A stretch of 64,000 nt of DNA, from assembly GCA_905221605.1 (NCBI GenBank), contig CAJNDS010002668.1:250001-314000 (forward strand). The letters are read 5' to 3'. The notes below the pieces were generated by a model that saw only the letters and a program-made list of their open reading frames with translations, was not told the DNA's origin and did not search any database. Shown in pieces: positions 1 through 9,678 of this stretch. A program made the position numbers and the translations under genes. The DNA is from Symbiodinium natans. Lineage: Eukaryota > Sar > Dinophyceae > Suessiales > Symbiodiniaceae. Positions within the stretch are counted from its first letter, which is position 1. The number at the start of each line of letters is the position of its first letter.

Positions 1-189
1 CCAAAAAACCCCAGCCTGGAAGGTCCCGACCCCTCACCGCACTGTGCGCAAGGGCCCCCTAACCCCCCCTGCCTGGCGCCTCTGGCCGTGACCCAATACC
101 TGCAGCCCTGCCTGGGGCTGCCTCCCGACCCCATTCCTTTGACTCTCGGACCCACTCATGAAACTGAATAAGTGTTTAGAGGTGGACTG

Positions 190-372
190 TTGTCTGAGTT
201 TAGGCCCAAACCCTAAAAGGAATAGGTTTGGGTGGCTTTGCCGCCTTGGACGACGTGGGGTGGGAGAAAAGCGTTAGATGGCCCTCCACAATCGGGCCAA
301 AGCTGCTTTTCGCACCTCACGAAGCTTTCGAGCTTGTCCCGAAACCTAACCTTCACAGCATCTACGACCTAT
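190..372 (+). repeat. Dispersed repeat, copy 1
   Basis: This segment recurs at 31353-31531 in the same orientation and at 52725-52860 inverted. Shared blocks include GGAATAGGTTTGGGTGG, GGCCCTCCACAATCGGGCC and CCTAACCTTCACAGCATCTA. It is not telomeric and has no obvious terminal repeats. It could be a non-autonomous mobile element or a duplicated exon with flanks. Confidence 0.6.
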
Positions 373-411
373 CACAGCAAACCCTAAACCCTAAGCCCTG
401 CACTTAAAGCC

Positions 412-497
412 CATTGGAAGGTGGACTTTGAGGTCCTGTCAGAGGCATTTGACTGGGCCTTCCGGAAGCTTGGAATCAGGCGTCGGCAAAGAACAAA
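412..497 (+). CDS. Candidate exon, unknown protein
   Basis: One frame is open and reads VDFEVLSEAFDWAFRKLGIR, an amphipathic, protein-like stretch. It ends where TIR element J1 begins. There is no start codon and no family is recognised. An open frame of this length can occur by chance. Confidence 0.35.
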
Positions 498-498
498 T

Positions 499-681
499 AC
501 CCAGACCCCTGGGAGGATCCAAAAAAATAGAGCCCCCAAAATAGTAATTACCCTAAACCCTAAACCCTAAACCCTAATTAAACCCCAAACCCCAAACCCC
601 AAACCCCTGTACTACTAGTGGGTCAGTTTTAGGAACCCTTAATGGGGATCTATTTTTGGATCCTCCCAGAGGTCTGGGGTC
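499..681. mobile_element. TIR element family J, copy 1, split by telomeric repeats
   Basis: The ends are inverted repeats: CCCAGACCCCTGGGAGGATCC on the left pairs with GGATCCTCCCAGAGGTCTGGGG on the right. A related, uninterrupted copy lies at 42838-42962. Here the centre is replaced by (CCCTAAA)n grading into (CCCCAAA)n at 551-607. Confidence 0.6.
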
Positions 682-728
682 ACTGGCATCAAGGCTCGAG
701 GATGAAGGGCGGTTTGAGGTTTGGGGTT

Positions 729-860
729 CAGGGTTTAGGGTTTAGGGTTTAGGGTTTAGGGTTTAACCTTAGGGTTTAGGGTTTAGGGTTTAGGGTTTAG
801 GGTTTAGGGCGAAGTCTCTTGGAAAAGGGTTTGGGGTTTAGGGTTTGGGGTTTTAGGGTT
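729..860. repeat. Telomere-like repeat block (TTTAGGG)n
   Basis: Canonical units with scattered variants (TTTGGGG, TTAGGG) run through this block, interrupted at about 807-825 by unrelated sequence. This is the general pattern of the window: arrays of 3-20 units in either orientation. Confidence 0.9.
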
Positions 861-962
861 TAGGGTGTAGGGGACCCCACAGTTGAGGGCATGAAGCAGA
901 GTTCAGGCTCGGAAGGACCCCTACACTCTCAAACCCTATAACCCACCATAAGCTTTAATGAA

Positions 963-1061
963 TTGGGATGTTCCCTTATACTAACAGTCCGTAATAGGGA
1001 TTATAATACGGGGTGCTATAATCCCTATCAAGGACTGTGAGTATAGGGGGCAACATCCCAA
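963..1061. mobile_element. TIR element family A, copy 1
   Basis: A near-perfect hairpin runs from TTGGGATGTTCCC to CAACATCCCAA, with inner arms around ACTAACAGTCC / GGACTGTGAGT. Flanks carry a 9-bp near-direct repeat (CTTTAATGA left, CTTTATGAG right). It has no coding capacity, so it is non-autonomous. Confidence 0.7.
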
Positions 1062-1154
1062 CTTTATGAGCCCTAAACTTGATAAACCCTAAACTCAGAA
1101 TCCGCAAAGCCTCAGAAGCCCCAAGCCCCACCGGTTTCCCAGTGTGATCCCACG

Positions 1155-1265
1155 AACATGGGTTTAGGGTTTATAGGGTTTATAGGGTTTTTATAGGGTT
1201 TTTATAGGGTTTTTATAGGGTTTTTATAGGGTTTATAGGGTTTTTATAGGGTTTATAGGGTTTAC
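1155..1265. repeat. Variant telomere-like array, TTTATAGGG and TTTTTATAGGG
   Basis: Units of 9-11 bp in which AT or TTAT is inserted into the telomere unit. The same variant reappears at 11900-12010 and, inverted, at 43569-43665. Confidence 0.8.
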
Positions 1266-1271
1266 TTTTGT

Positions 1272-1355
1272 CAGGCCCAGCGACCACCACTTGGTGGTTC
1301 CCGTTCTGCCGAGCTTGTTCAAGCAGAGCAGTCGCCCGGCTACTCTTGCGGTTCT
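1272..1355 (-). CDS. Candidate exon on minus strand
   Basis: The minus strand reads SSRATALLEQARQNGNHQVV without a stop, between two telomere-like blocks. It looks protein-like but is short. Most neighbouring candidates are on the + strand, which counts against it. Confidence 0.3.
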
Positions 1356-1380
1356 TAGGGTTCGGGTTTAGGGTGTAGGG

Positions 1381-1594
1381 TTTGCAGGGTTTGCAGGGTT
1401 TGCAGGGTTTGCAGGGTTTGCAGGGTTTGCAGGGTTTGCAGGGTTGCAGGGTTTGCAGGGTTTGCAGGGTTTGCAGGGTTTGCAGGGTTTGCAGGGTTTG
1501 CAGGGTTTGCAGGGTTTGCAGGGTTTGCAGGGTTTGCAGGGTTTGCAGGGTTTGCAGGGTTTGCAGGGTTTGCAGGGTTTGCAGGGTTTGCAGG
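1381..1594. repeat. (TTTGCAGGG)n nine-base tandem array
   Basis: About 23 nearly identical units of TTTGCAGGG, a telomere unit with the central A replaced by GCA. One unit at about 1443 lacks a T. Because the unit is nine bases it translates as endless QGL or CRV words; the long open frames on both strands are an artefact of that. Confidence 0.9.
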
Positions 1595-1734
1595 GTGGAG
1601 GGTTTAAAGCTTATGGGGGCATAGGGCTGTAGACAGGCTAGGCTTGAGAGTCTCTTGTGTCGCTGGGCCGAGTAGGGCTGTCTAGGGTTTACGTCCAACC
1701 CTAAACCCTAAACCTCCCCCGACCCTCCCCCCCC

Positions 1735-1788
1735 AACTACCGCCCTGATCCGGACTGGTCGTCTTCCTCATCAGACGCAAAAGTCCTG
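1735..1788 (+). CDS. Candidate exon, Ser/Asp-rich
   Basis: The + strand reads NYRPDPDWSSSSSDAK between telomere-like blocks. It is very short and no family is recognised. Confidence 0.25.
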
Positions 1789-2190
1789 AACCCTGGAGCT
1801 TGCGCGTGAGCCTGCAGATTAGGGTTTATGGTCTAGGGCTTGAACAAAGTAGCCGTAGCCTGGACGAGGGACCTAAGAACTAGGTTTTTGTTGGCCGCTG
1901 CGTTTGTTCATGGGCCCATATATTTATAAAGGCTATAAGCACAAGAAAGTCAGGCCATTCACATGCCGAAGAGTAGCTAAGCAATACAGGCGCCTAATAA
2001 CGACAAATATTCTGCCTATGTATATAAATACATGTATGTGTTTCCCATATACAGATACCCTAAACCCCAAAAAGCTGCTGCCAAAACATGCCGAAAGGGT
2101 CATTCAGAGAAATTTTAGGTAGGGTTTAGGGTTTAGGGTTTAGGGTTTAGGGTTAGGGTTTAGGGTTTAGGGTTTAGGGCTAGGGATTTG

Positions 2191-2307
2191 TTCGCTCCCC
2201 CCACCTGTTCAGAGGCCGCTCGCGCCTTGCACAGATCCTTTCCCGACGGTTCCAGGCAACCTGGGCATGAGATGGCTTCTGTGAGGGCCAACCTTCAGCC
2301 CTTATAA
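2191..2307 (+). CDS. Candidate exon, unknown protein
   Basis: A 38-codon open frame includes SEAARALHRSFPDGSRQPGH and ends at a TAA inside CCTTATAAACCC. It is bounded on both sides by telomere-like repeats. No start codon and no known family. Confidence 0.35.
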   Translation, partial: FAPPTCSEAARALHRSFPDGSRQPGHEMASVRANLQPL

Positions 2308-2795
2308 ACCCTAAACCCTTGAGTGCCCTAAACCCTAAACCCTAAACCCTAAACCCTTAGATGCTTATCATGGCACCCTAAACCCTAAACCCTGAACCAT
2401 TGCAAGTAGGTCGACCTTAGGGCTAGGATGCCGATTAGGGACTGCCAGATATTTCAAGCCCCCCGCATATCTCTTGACGTCCAGTTTGCAACAAACCCGA
2501 AACACTAAACCTTAAACACCCTGAACACCCTGAACACCCTGAAGACCCCTGAAGATCCTGAAGACCGTGAATGCCCTAAGCCGAGGTTCCAAGGCTGACC
2601 ATGAGGCTAAAATCCTGTATCCCTGAAATCCCTAGCCCTAAACCCTAAACCCTAAACCCTAAGCCCTAAACCCTAAACCCTAAACCCCAAACCCTCCAGG
2701 CTTGGGGGGGCTTAACTCCTTGCCCGGATTGCAGTAGAAGTCCTCCCGATCCTGCATGTCAACATTTTTTTTAAAGAGGGTTTTAAGGGCCATCC

Positions 2796-2889
2796 TGGCT
2801 AGAGTAACCTTGTACCTTTGAAAAGGGACCACTTCCCAAAACTCAGGTACATTGCCCTTTGTCTTGGGGTACGAAAAGGTGACGCAAGG
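2796..2889. mobile_element. TIR element family E, copy 1
   Basis: Begins CTAGAGTAACCTTGTACC and ends with the inverse GGTACGAAAAGGTGACG. Other copies are at 13359, 23343, 28380, 32780 and 41390. A fragment resembling the right end of family G abuts it at about 2764-2796. Confidence 0.5.
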
Positions 2890-3056
2890 CAACTCAAGCC
2901 CTAGAGCCTAAGCCCCAAACTATATTGAATCAGGGTATATATTTCTGTTTTTGGTGAGTGTATATGGGGTTCCTTTTTAATACTGGTGAGTGTATATATT
3001 TGGTGTCCTTTTGGGGATACAAGAAATTAAAACCCTACTTCATATTAGGTCCTTGC

Positions 3057-3160
3057 AGCCTAAGGTTCCACGCCTGTCGATGGTCGACGCGCCCCTGTGC
3101 GCGCTGCGCGCGCGGGAGCTGAAGACCGGTGCGGTCATCTGGGGGGAGCAGCTGAGCAGG
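3057..3160 (+). CDS. Candidate exon, unknown protein
   Basis: Preceded by TTGCAG, the frame reads MVDAPLCALRARELKTGAVI then WGEQLSRP. It runs on into a tandem duplicated non-coding segment. This is one of the more protein-like islands in the first 5 kb; family unknown. Confidence 0.4.
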
Positions 3161-3182
3161 CCAATGGCTTTGGGGTTTTCAT

Positions 3183-3307
3183 GGGTGTCCCTTCTAGCCG
3201 CCATTCTTATAAACTACCCCTCCTAGGTCCCCCCCCGGGTTGTTTTAAAGGGTGTCCCTTCTACCCCCCCGATTCTTATAAACTACCCTCCTAGTGTCCC
3301 CCCCTTA
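3183..3307. repeat. Tandem duplication, about 55-bp units
   Basis: GGTGTCCCTTCTA followed by ATTCTTATAAACTACC and CTCCTAG occurs twice in a row, separated by C-rich runs. It probably derives from a TIR element arm. Confidence 0.6.
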
Positions 3308-3518
3308 AATGACGTTAGTTGGGCTTGATTATCCGTATGGATAGCTTTGATTAAGAGGGAACTTAGGGGGGGTAGTATACAGGGGGCGTAGTAGGGGAAC
3401 CCATGGGGTTTAGGGTGGAACTTTAAAATCACGGTTCTTCACGTTGACGCATACCTCGCTGCGATGGCGCTTCTAACCCCTTCTTCTTCCTTGAGTATAC
3501 GGTTTAGGGTTTGGGGTG

Positions 3519-3596
3519 AAGAAACATCTGAAACTTGTTAGGAGGAAGGTCCGTGGCTATCTTCTTGAAGATGCTGGGGGAAGTGACTCGCAATGA
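3519..3596 (+). CDS. Candidate terminal exon
   Basis: The frame reads HLKLVRRKVRGYLLEDAGGS and stops at TGA (3594-3596). Basic then acidic; no family recognised. A possible upstream partner (HVDAYLAAMALLTP) lies at about 3437-3480. Confidence 0.35.
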   Translation, partial: KKHLKLVRRKVRGYLLEDAGGSDSQ

Positions 3597-3702
3597 AGAG
3601 GCAGCCCCTAAACCTTATACATCTTAAACCCTTGCAAAGAAGATCACGATTTCGCAGGGTGGTGGTGGGCCTTTTGGATGCAACCTCAGAGAAAGACAGC
3701 GC

Positions 3703-3734
<32 letters not shown>

Positions 3735-3776
3735 CCCTCTGCGGGCTGTCCGGTGCGTAAAGTACCTTATCAATAT

Positions 3777-3893
3777 CAGGGGGGGTTTACGAACATGAGG
3801 GGCCCCTACCATATACCCCCCCAAATAGTAGGATTCCCCTTATCAAGAGACCCCCAATAAGGTACCCCCTAACTTCGGAAACCCCCATTTGGG
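3777..3893. mobile_element. TIR element family F, copy 1
   Basis: GGGGGTTTACGAACATGAGG on the left pairs with CCCCTAACTTCGGAAACCCC on the right. Related copies are at 29461-29558 and 41524-41627. No coding capacity. Confidence 0.45.
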
Positions 3894-3970
3894 TCTTTTT
3901 ATTTGGGTTTAGGGTTTAGGGTTTAGGGTTTAGGGTTTAGGGTTTAGGGTTTAGGGTTTAGCTGGTGCAG

Positions 3971-4023
3971 GTCGACAATCTTCTTCTACCTGGATGGTGA
4001 AGAATTGGCCACGTCTGAGGCCG
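3971..4023 (+). CDS. Candidate exon, unknown protein
   Basis: A CAG acceptor-like border precedes TIFFYLDGEELATSEA. The downstream border is a long poly-G tract followed by telomere-like repeats. Confidence 0.35.
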
Positions 4024-4464
4024 GGGGGGGGGGGGGGGGGGGGTTAGTGTTTAGGGTTTAGGGTTTTGGGTTTTGGGTTTTGGGTTTTGGGTTTAAGTTT
4101 AGGGTTTAGGGTTTAGGGTTTAGGGTTAGGGTTTAGGGTTTAGGGTTTTAGGGTTTTAGGGTTTAGGGTTTAGGGTTTAGGGGGCCCTTGTGAGCAGTAC
4201 TTGGGTTTCGCATGGTTTCATCATCTCAGAGGAGGGACCCCGATAAGAACCTTAGGGTTTATCTGGGGGTGTTATTTAGGGGCTACCTAGGGCCTAGGGC
4301 ATACAGGGACTGTAACCCTAAACCCTAAACCCTAAACCAGGGATTTGAGACCCTAATTGAGGCCCGCCTTTTGGGGTGCCTAGCCGTGGTAGCTGCCGGG
4401 CCGAAGTAGCCACCGATTCAGAAACCGACGAATAACCCAGTAGAGACCGTAGAGCGCCTAAACC

Positions 4465-4576
4465 TTGGGATGTCCCCCTCGTAGACTAGCAGTCCTTAAT
4501 AGGGATGATAGTACCCCCTATTGTACTGTACAGTAATAGCTAGTAAGGATTGTTAGTATAAGGGGAAACATCCCAA
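4465..4576. mobile_element. TIR element family A, copy 2
   Basis: Hairpin from TTGGGATGTCCCCC to GGGGAAACATCCCAA. The nine bases before it (GCCTAAACC) and after it (GCCTATACA) match at seven positions, consistent with an aged 9-bp target duplication. Confidence 0.65.
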
Positions 4577-4820
4577 GCCTATACACCAAAAACTCAAACT
4601 GCAAGCATGAATTAGCGCACCCTATGGCGCTTTGTGCTTTGCATCTCATGTCGGGGGCCCCCTCTTTTGCAGGCAATGGTAATTTAGGATCCTCCTAGGC
4701 TTACCTACCCCTGAACCCTGAAGATAGTGACGCAGGGGGGTTTAGGGTTTAGGGTTTAGGGTTTAGGGTTTAGGGTTTAGGGTTTAGGGTTTAGGGTTTA
4801 GGGTTGGGGGGGGGGGGGGG

Positions 4821-4969
4821 ATGACTCAGCTGGTAAGATTTGTTCCACTTCGGTCGGCGGCAACGCTGCATTCCCTGAAACAGATGTTTGATGCAAGCTA
4901 TTTCTCGTGTCAGAAAAGACTTGCCGACCCACTGTTTGAGGTTGTTTTCTTGTGCTGCAGAGATGGTAC
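4821..4969 (+). CDS. Candidate exon with ATG, unknown protein
   Basis: An ATG at 4821 opens a frame reading FVPLRSAATLHSLKQMFDAS and then LADPLFEVVFLCCRDGT, ending in a telomere-like block. Composition is hydrophobic and protein-like over 49 codons, well above the local chance level. It follows directly on a poly-G tract. Confidence 0.45.
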
Positions 4970-5716
4970 CCTAAACCCTAAACCCTAAACCCTAAACCCT
5001 AAACCCTAAACCCTAAACCCTAAACCCCAAGCCCGAAACCCTAAACTCTGAACCCTAAACCCTAAACCCTAAACCCTAAACCCTTGGGGCAGGGCTTGGC
5101 GGGTGCAGGCAGGGCCTACTCGAACATCCCTCCCTGCAGAGACTGTGAGTTTATAAGAGCTCAGACCGGAAGGACTTTCACTACCACACGGCCACCGCAC
5201 CCTGGCATTCCACTGCGGCACATCCTTCAAAACCCACCCTAAACCCAAACCCTAAACCCTAAACCCTGAAAGTAACCCTCAACCCTAAACAAACCCTAAG
5301 CCCGAAATGGCATTGGGGTGTAGGTCTCAAGTAGGGCTTAAGGCCTAGGACTGCGAGATGTCTCTTTGTCGGACCCTCGTGCAGATGACCTAGTCCACAT
5401 TATAGGTTGCAAGAAACAAACTCTGAACTTAGGGTTCAGGGTATAGAGTTTAGGGTTTAGGGTTTAGGGTTTAGGGAACCCTATAGATTAGGAGTTTAGG
5501 GTTTATCCGACCCTTTGAGAAAGCTCATGGGGCCGAGTGGCTACAAAGGGAGGCCTGTGAGGAGCATGAGGGTTAGGGTTTAGGGTTCAGGGTTCAGGGT
5601 TTAGGGTTGTGCGTTTCGATTCCGTTTATTGCGACAACCCTCGAAACCCTAAACCCTTAAGCCTACTCAAACCCTAAGGCCAAAAGCCCACTGTGACACC
5701 CCCTAAAACCCTAAAC

Positions 5717-5893
5717 CCGGTTAGTTTAGGGTTCAGGGTTCAGGGTTCAGGGTTCAGGGTTCAGGGTTCAGGGTTCAGGGTTCAGGGTTCAGGGTTCAGG
5801 GTTCAGGGTTTAGGGTTTAGGGTTTAGGGTTTAGGGTTTAGGGTTTAGGGTTTAGGGTTTAGGGTTTAGGGTTTAGGGTTTAGGGTTTAGGGA
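5717..5893. repeat. Telomere-like array, (TTCAGGG)n then (TTTAGGG)n
   Basis: About 13 units of TTCAGGG switch abruptly to about 12 units of TTTAGGG. The clean internal switch suggests separate local expansions rather than random decay. Confidence 0.9.
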
Positions 5894-5897
5894 TTCA

Positions 5898-6015
5898 AGG
5901 GAACTGCCTTCAACTCCCAGGTCAAGGATCTGGCCAGGCTCCTGACCCAGGCCACGGAGCTTCTGGGCCCACTGATGGCGGCCGCTTTGTTGCAAGAGCC
6001 GCGACGCCCTTTCAC
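5898..6015 (+). CDS. Candidate exon, helical; may continue at 6103
   Basis: The frame reads NSQVKDLARLLTQATELLGP then LMAAALLQEPRRPF. It stops at an 87-bp telomeric insertion (6016-6102) flanked by the direct repeat CCTTTCAC. Removing the insertion and one repeat keeps the frame open to a TAA near 6173, through ATTLERSSRPVQRLLYKTP. Confidence 0.45.
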
Positions 6016-6334
6016 GGGTTTAGGGTTTAGGATTTAGGGTTTAGGGTTTAGGGTTTAGGGTTTAGGGTTTAGGGTTTAGGGTTTAGGGTGCTTACCCTTG
6101 TACCTTTCACCCCCGCTACTACTTTGGAGAGGAGCAGCAGGCCGGTCCAAAGACTTCTCTACAAAACCCCCTAAACCCTAAACCCTCACGAAGCCCTGAG
6201 AGGCCCCCCTAAACCCTAAACCCTAAACCCTAAACCCCAAACCGCCCTGAGAGCTGGAGTTGCAAGGCGCGGGTGCTTGCAGATGTGGTTCTGTCACCGC
6301 AGCTCTCCCTACAGGAGCCTGGCGGGAGAAGAAG

Positions 6335-6505
6335 GTGTAGGGTTTAAGGGTTTAAGAGTTTAAGAGTTTAAGAGTTTAAGAGTTTAAGACTTTAAGGGTT
6401 TAAGACTTTAAGGGTTTAAGAGTTTAAGAGTTTAAGGGTTTAAGAGTTTAAGGTCTAGGGTTAGGGTTTAAGGGTTTAAGAGTTTAAGAGTTTAAGGGTT
6501 TAAGC
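6335..6505. repeat. Variant telomere-like array, TTTAAGAG and TTTAAGGG
   Basis: Eight-base units alternate between TTTAAGAG and TTTAAGGG, unlike any other block in the window. Confidence 0.85.
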
Positions 6506-6650
6506 GTTTAAGGGGTTGGGGCCTTAGGCCTTCGAAGGCTTACAGGGCTTAGGGCTTATAATTCGGACCCTGTAGCCCAGCCCGAAACCAAGATGACGAG
6601 CAGAAGCCAAAAACCACAAAGCGGATCGAGCCTTGCACGCCCCTAAGCTA

Positions 6651-6765
6651 CTAGGACCCAGAGATGGCCCGCATTCCTTTTTTTGTTGTTTAGGTTCCCT
6701 TGTATAAAACCCCTTTCAACCAAAAAGGGCACCCTTTATATTCCGAGGTTTCTCTTGGGTCTAGG
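6651..6765. mobile_element. TIR element family B, copy 1
   Basis: CTAGGACCCAGAG on the left pairs with CTCTTGGGTCTAG on the right; the middle contains paired arms TTCCCTTGTATAAAACCCC and CAAAAAGGGCACCC. Family B copies are also at 8803, 9943, 10968, 12533, 39435, 43785, 53219 and 62163. Confidence 0.65.
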
Positions 6766-7174
6766 AATCGAGGGGAACTAGGATAGAGGGGGGGTAGTAG
6801 GGGAACCATGGGGAACCCAACGCAGGGTTTAGGGTTTAGGGCGTAGGGAGGCGCACCCAGTTCCGCAACAAAAAAAGGATGATCATGCACCCCTTAACAT
6901 GGGGAGAACCATTTGCAACTGTATGTACCACCAAAGAAACTAAACCCTGCTATGCGGGAGCGAAAAACAACCAACCCTAAACCCCTAAATCCTAAACCCT
7001 AAACCATAAACCCAGCGTTCTCGCGAGCGCCTGCAAGTACGGCAGAGCTAAGCTCTTTGGGTTGCAGGTTCAAACTGTTCGGCTCGTGTCCCCCAACCCT
7101 ACTCGACTCTCTTTGTCACGTAGGGATTAGGGTTTTAGGGTTTAGGGTTTAGGAGTCTTGTCCCCCGTTTTTCA

Positions 7175-7280
7175 GGAGGACGGCAAGGGGGTGATGCGGG
7201 TCCACCGGAACGTCCCGCCATGGGCTGACTCTGGCAAGCTCGAGGCTTCTTCCTGCTGCCAATATCCTTCCGGGGTCTCG
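7175..7280 (+). CDS. Candidate exon, unknown protein
   Basis: A pyrimidine-rich TTTTTCAG acceptor precedes DGKGVMRVHRNVPPWADSGK and LEASSCCQYPSG. The frame is open to a telomere-like block. Family unknown. Confidence 0.4.
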
Positions 7281-7426
7281 AGGGTTTAGGGTTTAGGTTT
7301 CAGGGTTCAGGGCTCAGGGTTGAAGATTCTTTTCTTGGTAGGCCCTTGGGATATTTACATTTTTCCTTACTGAGTTTAAGAGGATCATATTTAGGAATTT
7401 GTTTCAGGGGGCTTCTAGGGCCCTCC

Positions 7427-7555
7427 GATACCTTCTTGCAATGGCCCCAAAGGTTCTGTAGTATGGTTTGTCGAAGGACTCTGCCGACAAAAGTCTGGAA
7501 GAAGAAGGTGCCTTATGTGCAAGAATCGCACCGTTTCGTGCAGCGATTCTCTTAG
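7427..7555 (+). CDS. Candidate terminal exon, basic
   Basis: After a family G element the frame reads RTLPTKVWKKKVPYVQESHR and ends at a TAG inside the left end (CTTAGGG) of a family H element. The stop may therefore be created by the insertion. Confidence 0.35.
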   Translation, partial: DTFLQWPQRFCSMVCRRTLPTKVWKKKVPYVQESHRFVQRFS

Positions 7556-7653
7556 GGACTGGGTAGGTAGCCTTTAGCCTTTTTGGTTATATACATATAT
7601 CGAGTGCTAGTTTATACAGAAAGGTGAACCTTTTCTTTTGCTAGGATATTCAC
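7551..7653. mobile_element. TIR element family H, copy 1
   Basis: Begins CTTAGGGACTGGGTAGG, the family H left end, and contains GCTAGGATATTCA near the right. The right terminus is lost in telomere-like sequence. Confidence 0.55.
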
Positions 7654-7750
7654 TAAAACCCTAGACCCTAAACCCTGCACCCCCATTCTTCTGGTCTTTT
7701 GTATGGCAGCCAGTAGAGAAGTTGGTTTAGGGGACCTTTTTCGGTGTGAG

Positions 7751-7815
7751 GCCTGAGGGCTTCGGGGAGCTGGCTTCAGGGCTCCGCCGGCCGGGAGAGG
7801 TTGCTTCTTTCGAGG
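7751..7815 (+). CDS. Candidate exon with good donor
   Basis: The frame reads PEGFGELASGLRRPGEVASF and ends at GTAAGG (7816), a canonical 5' splice site. An AG precedes 7751. Family unknown. Confidence 0.4.
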
Positions 7816-8321
7816 GTAAGGGGTTTGGGTTTAGGGTTTATAGGGTTTAGGGTTTAGGGTTGTATCTGCAGGTTTTGGTAGGATGGGGGGTTCAGGGTTT
7901 ATAGGCTGCTGCTGTCCCTTCTCCCCCTCTTCAACAAGGCAGGTGGGTTGGCAAGTCCAGCTTCAAAAACTAAGGGAGCAAACATTCCTGACGTCTGAAC
8001 ATTGTATCAGGGGTTGATTTGAACATGATTTTTCCAATGTTTAGTATCTCTTGATCCTTTTACACTCCTTATAAAGCCATGAAGATTGCGTAGTGTTTAG
8101 AGGGCCCCCAAACCTATCTAACCCCAAAGCCTAAGCCTAAACCTAAAGCCCCAAACCCTAAACCCTAAACCCTAAACCCCTAAACCCTAAACCCCTAAAC
8201 CCTAAACCCTAACCCCTAAGCCCCAACCGCCCCCCTTTGGCCGTGGCGCAAGCCGGAGGCTGCAATGGTCGAGGCAGGCATCGAAGCTGGCCTGCGTTAG
8301 GTTTGGCAGAGTAGGGTTTAG

Positions 8322-8470
8322 GGTTTCGGGTTTAGGGTTTCGGGTTTGGGGTTTTGGGTTTTGGGTTTTGGGTTAGGGTTTTGGGTTTTGGGTTTTGGGT
8401 CTTGGGTTTTGGGTTTTGGGTTTTGGGTTTAGCGTTTCGCGTTTCGCGTTTAGGGTTTAGGGTTTAGGGT
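8322..8470. repeat. Variant telomere-like array (TTTTGGG)n
   Basis: About 12 units of TTTTGGG with a few TTTCGGG and TTTCGCG, then canonical TTTAGGG. Confidence 0.85.
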
Positions 8471-8484
8471 TTAGGTTTGTGGGT

Positions 8485-8594
8485 AGGGGACGTAGTGATA
8501 AGTAGAGTTATAAAACCCCTCAATTGGGTTGCAAGGATCCTAACTTGTAAGTCCTTTAAAATAGTTGGTATAGTAGGGGGGGCCCCTCCTTGTA
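8485..8594. mobile_element. TIR element family C, copy 1, left end lost
   Basis: Shows the family C core (ATAAGTAGAGTTATAA, CAAGGATCCTAACTT, ATAGTTGGTATAGTA) and right end GGGGCCCCTCCTTGTA; the left TIR is replaced by telomere-like sequence. Confidence 0.55.
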
Positions 8595-8802
8595 AGGGAT
8601 CAAGACTCGTACCCTCTAAGGTTGTACCCCTGAAGGTTCCCCTTGTCAGGAAGAATCGACTCTTTTTGGTGTTCTTAAGCAAATAGTAGGTCATGGTGCC
8701 TGTAACGAGGGCATAGACATAGGGCCCGACGTTGTCTATCATTAGGTCCTCGAAACTCCCGAAAACCCTAAATTTCGGGGAGGGCTTAGGATCTCAGGGT
8801 TA

Positions 8803-8915
8803 CTAGGACCCAGAGTAGATCCTTCATTCCCTTTTTGTTAGTGTTTAGGTTCCCTTATCAGCCCTTTTGAGCCACAAAGGGCACCCTGTGTATTCCCAGG
8901 CTACTCTTGGGTCTA
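8803..8915. mobile_element. TIR element family B, copy 2
   Basis: CTAGGACCCAGAGTAG and CTACTCTTGGGTCTA form the terminal inverted repeats. Confidence 0.65.
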
Positions 8916-8926
8916 AGACCTTATGG

Positions 8927-9047
8927 TTCTATGGGTAGTTGTATGGTCCCTTAGTATGGTCCCTTCCCTTCTTTAAAGGGTTCTGAAGTATGGGCGCTTT
9001 GGATTTACAGGGGTCCTCAATTAAGGGCCCGCAGGTAAGGGACCATG
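8927..9047. mobile_element. TIR element family I, copy 1
   Basis: Contains TATGGTCCCTTAGTATGG on the left and the inverse TAAGGGACCATG on the right, with TTCTTTAAAGGGTTCTGAAG inside. Related copies are at about 23690-23832, 29284-29425, 29598-29713 and 48531-48613. Confidence 0.5.
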
Positions 9048-9289
9048 CTCAAACCCGCCCAAACCCTCGGACTCAATTCCCGAACTGCATGGAAGGTTTG
9101 CCAAGCCCGAAACCCCCAAATTTCGCAGGGGTTGAGGGGGGTTTGAGGGGGGTTTAAGGTTTAGGGAAGTTTAGGGTTTAGGGTGTCGTGTTTGGAGAGG
9201 ATGTGGTGGGTTGAGGGTTCAGGGCTTGTGGGTGCTAAAAAGCCTGGAAAACGTAAACCCGAAGCCCTAAACCCTAAACCCCAAACCCC

Positions 9290-9476
9290 AAACCAGTCTC
9301 AACCCTCTGAAAGCCCCCCAGAGATTAACCTGCCTACCCCGCAGGTAACAGCCCTCAGCCAAAGCATAGGCCCCCATGTCCCACTCCGAAAAGGACCTAA
9401 AACTTCAACCCTAACACTGCATAGGCCAGAGGCCTCACTTGAGAGCGCAGGGAAACTCGCACGAAACCACCCGTAA
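9290..9476 (+). CDS. Candidate exon, Pro/Ser/Thr-rich
   Basis: A 62-codon open stretch contains ESPPEINLPTPQVTALSQSI and ends at TAA (9474-9476). The upstream part of the frame is telomere-like (LNPKPQT). Low-complexity character makes the call tentative. Confidence 0.35.
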
Positions 9477-9529
9477 GCCCTGTACTAGCAGCCCTTGCAG
9501 CCCCACCAGCCTCATCAAAACCTAAACCC

Positions 9530-9678
9530 TAAACCCCAAACCCCAAACCCCAAACCCCAAACCCCAAACCCCAAACCCCAAACCCCAAACCCCAAACCCC
9601 AAACCCCAAACCCCAAACCCCAAACCCTAAACCCTAAACCCTAAACCCTAAACCCTAAACCCTAAACCCTAAACCCTA
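9530..9678. repeat. Telomere-like array (CCCCAAA)n then (CCCTAAA)n
   Basis: About 13 CCCCAAA units switch cleanly to about 9 CCCTAAA units. A second array at 9720-9777 is flanked by the 7-bp direct repeat TGCTGCA. Confidence 0.9.

Noticed and set aside
1213-1698. 161-codon minus-strand frame with LQT/CKP repeats.
   Set aside because: Mostly the TTTGCAGGG array; only the short 1272-1355 portion was kept as a weak candidate.
3903-3960. Telomeric arrays as a true chromosome end.
   Set aside because: Arrays are short, internal, in both orientations and scattered over the whole 64 kb, so none marks a terminus.
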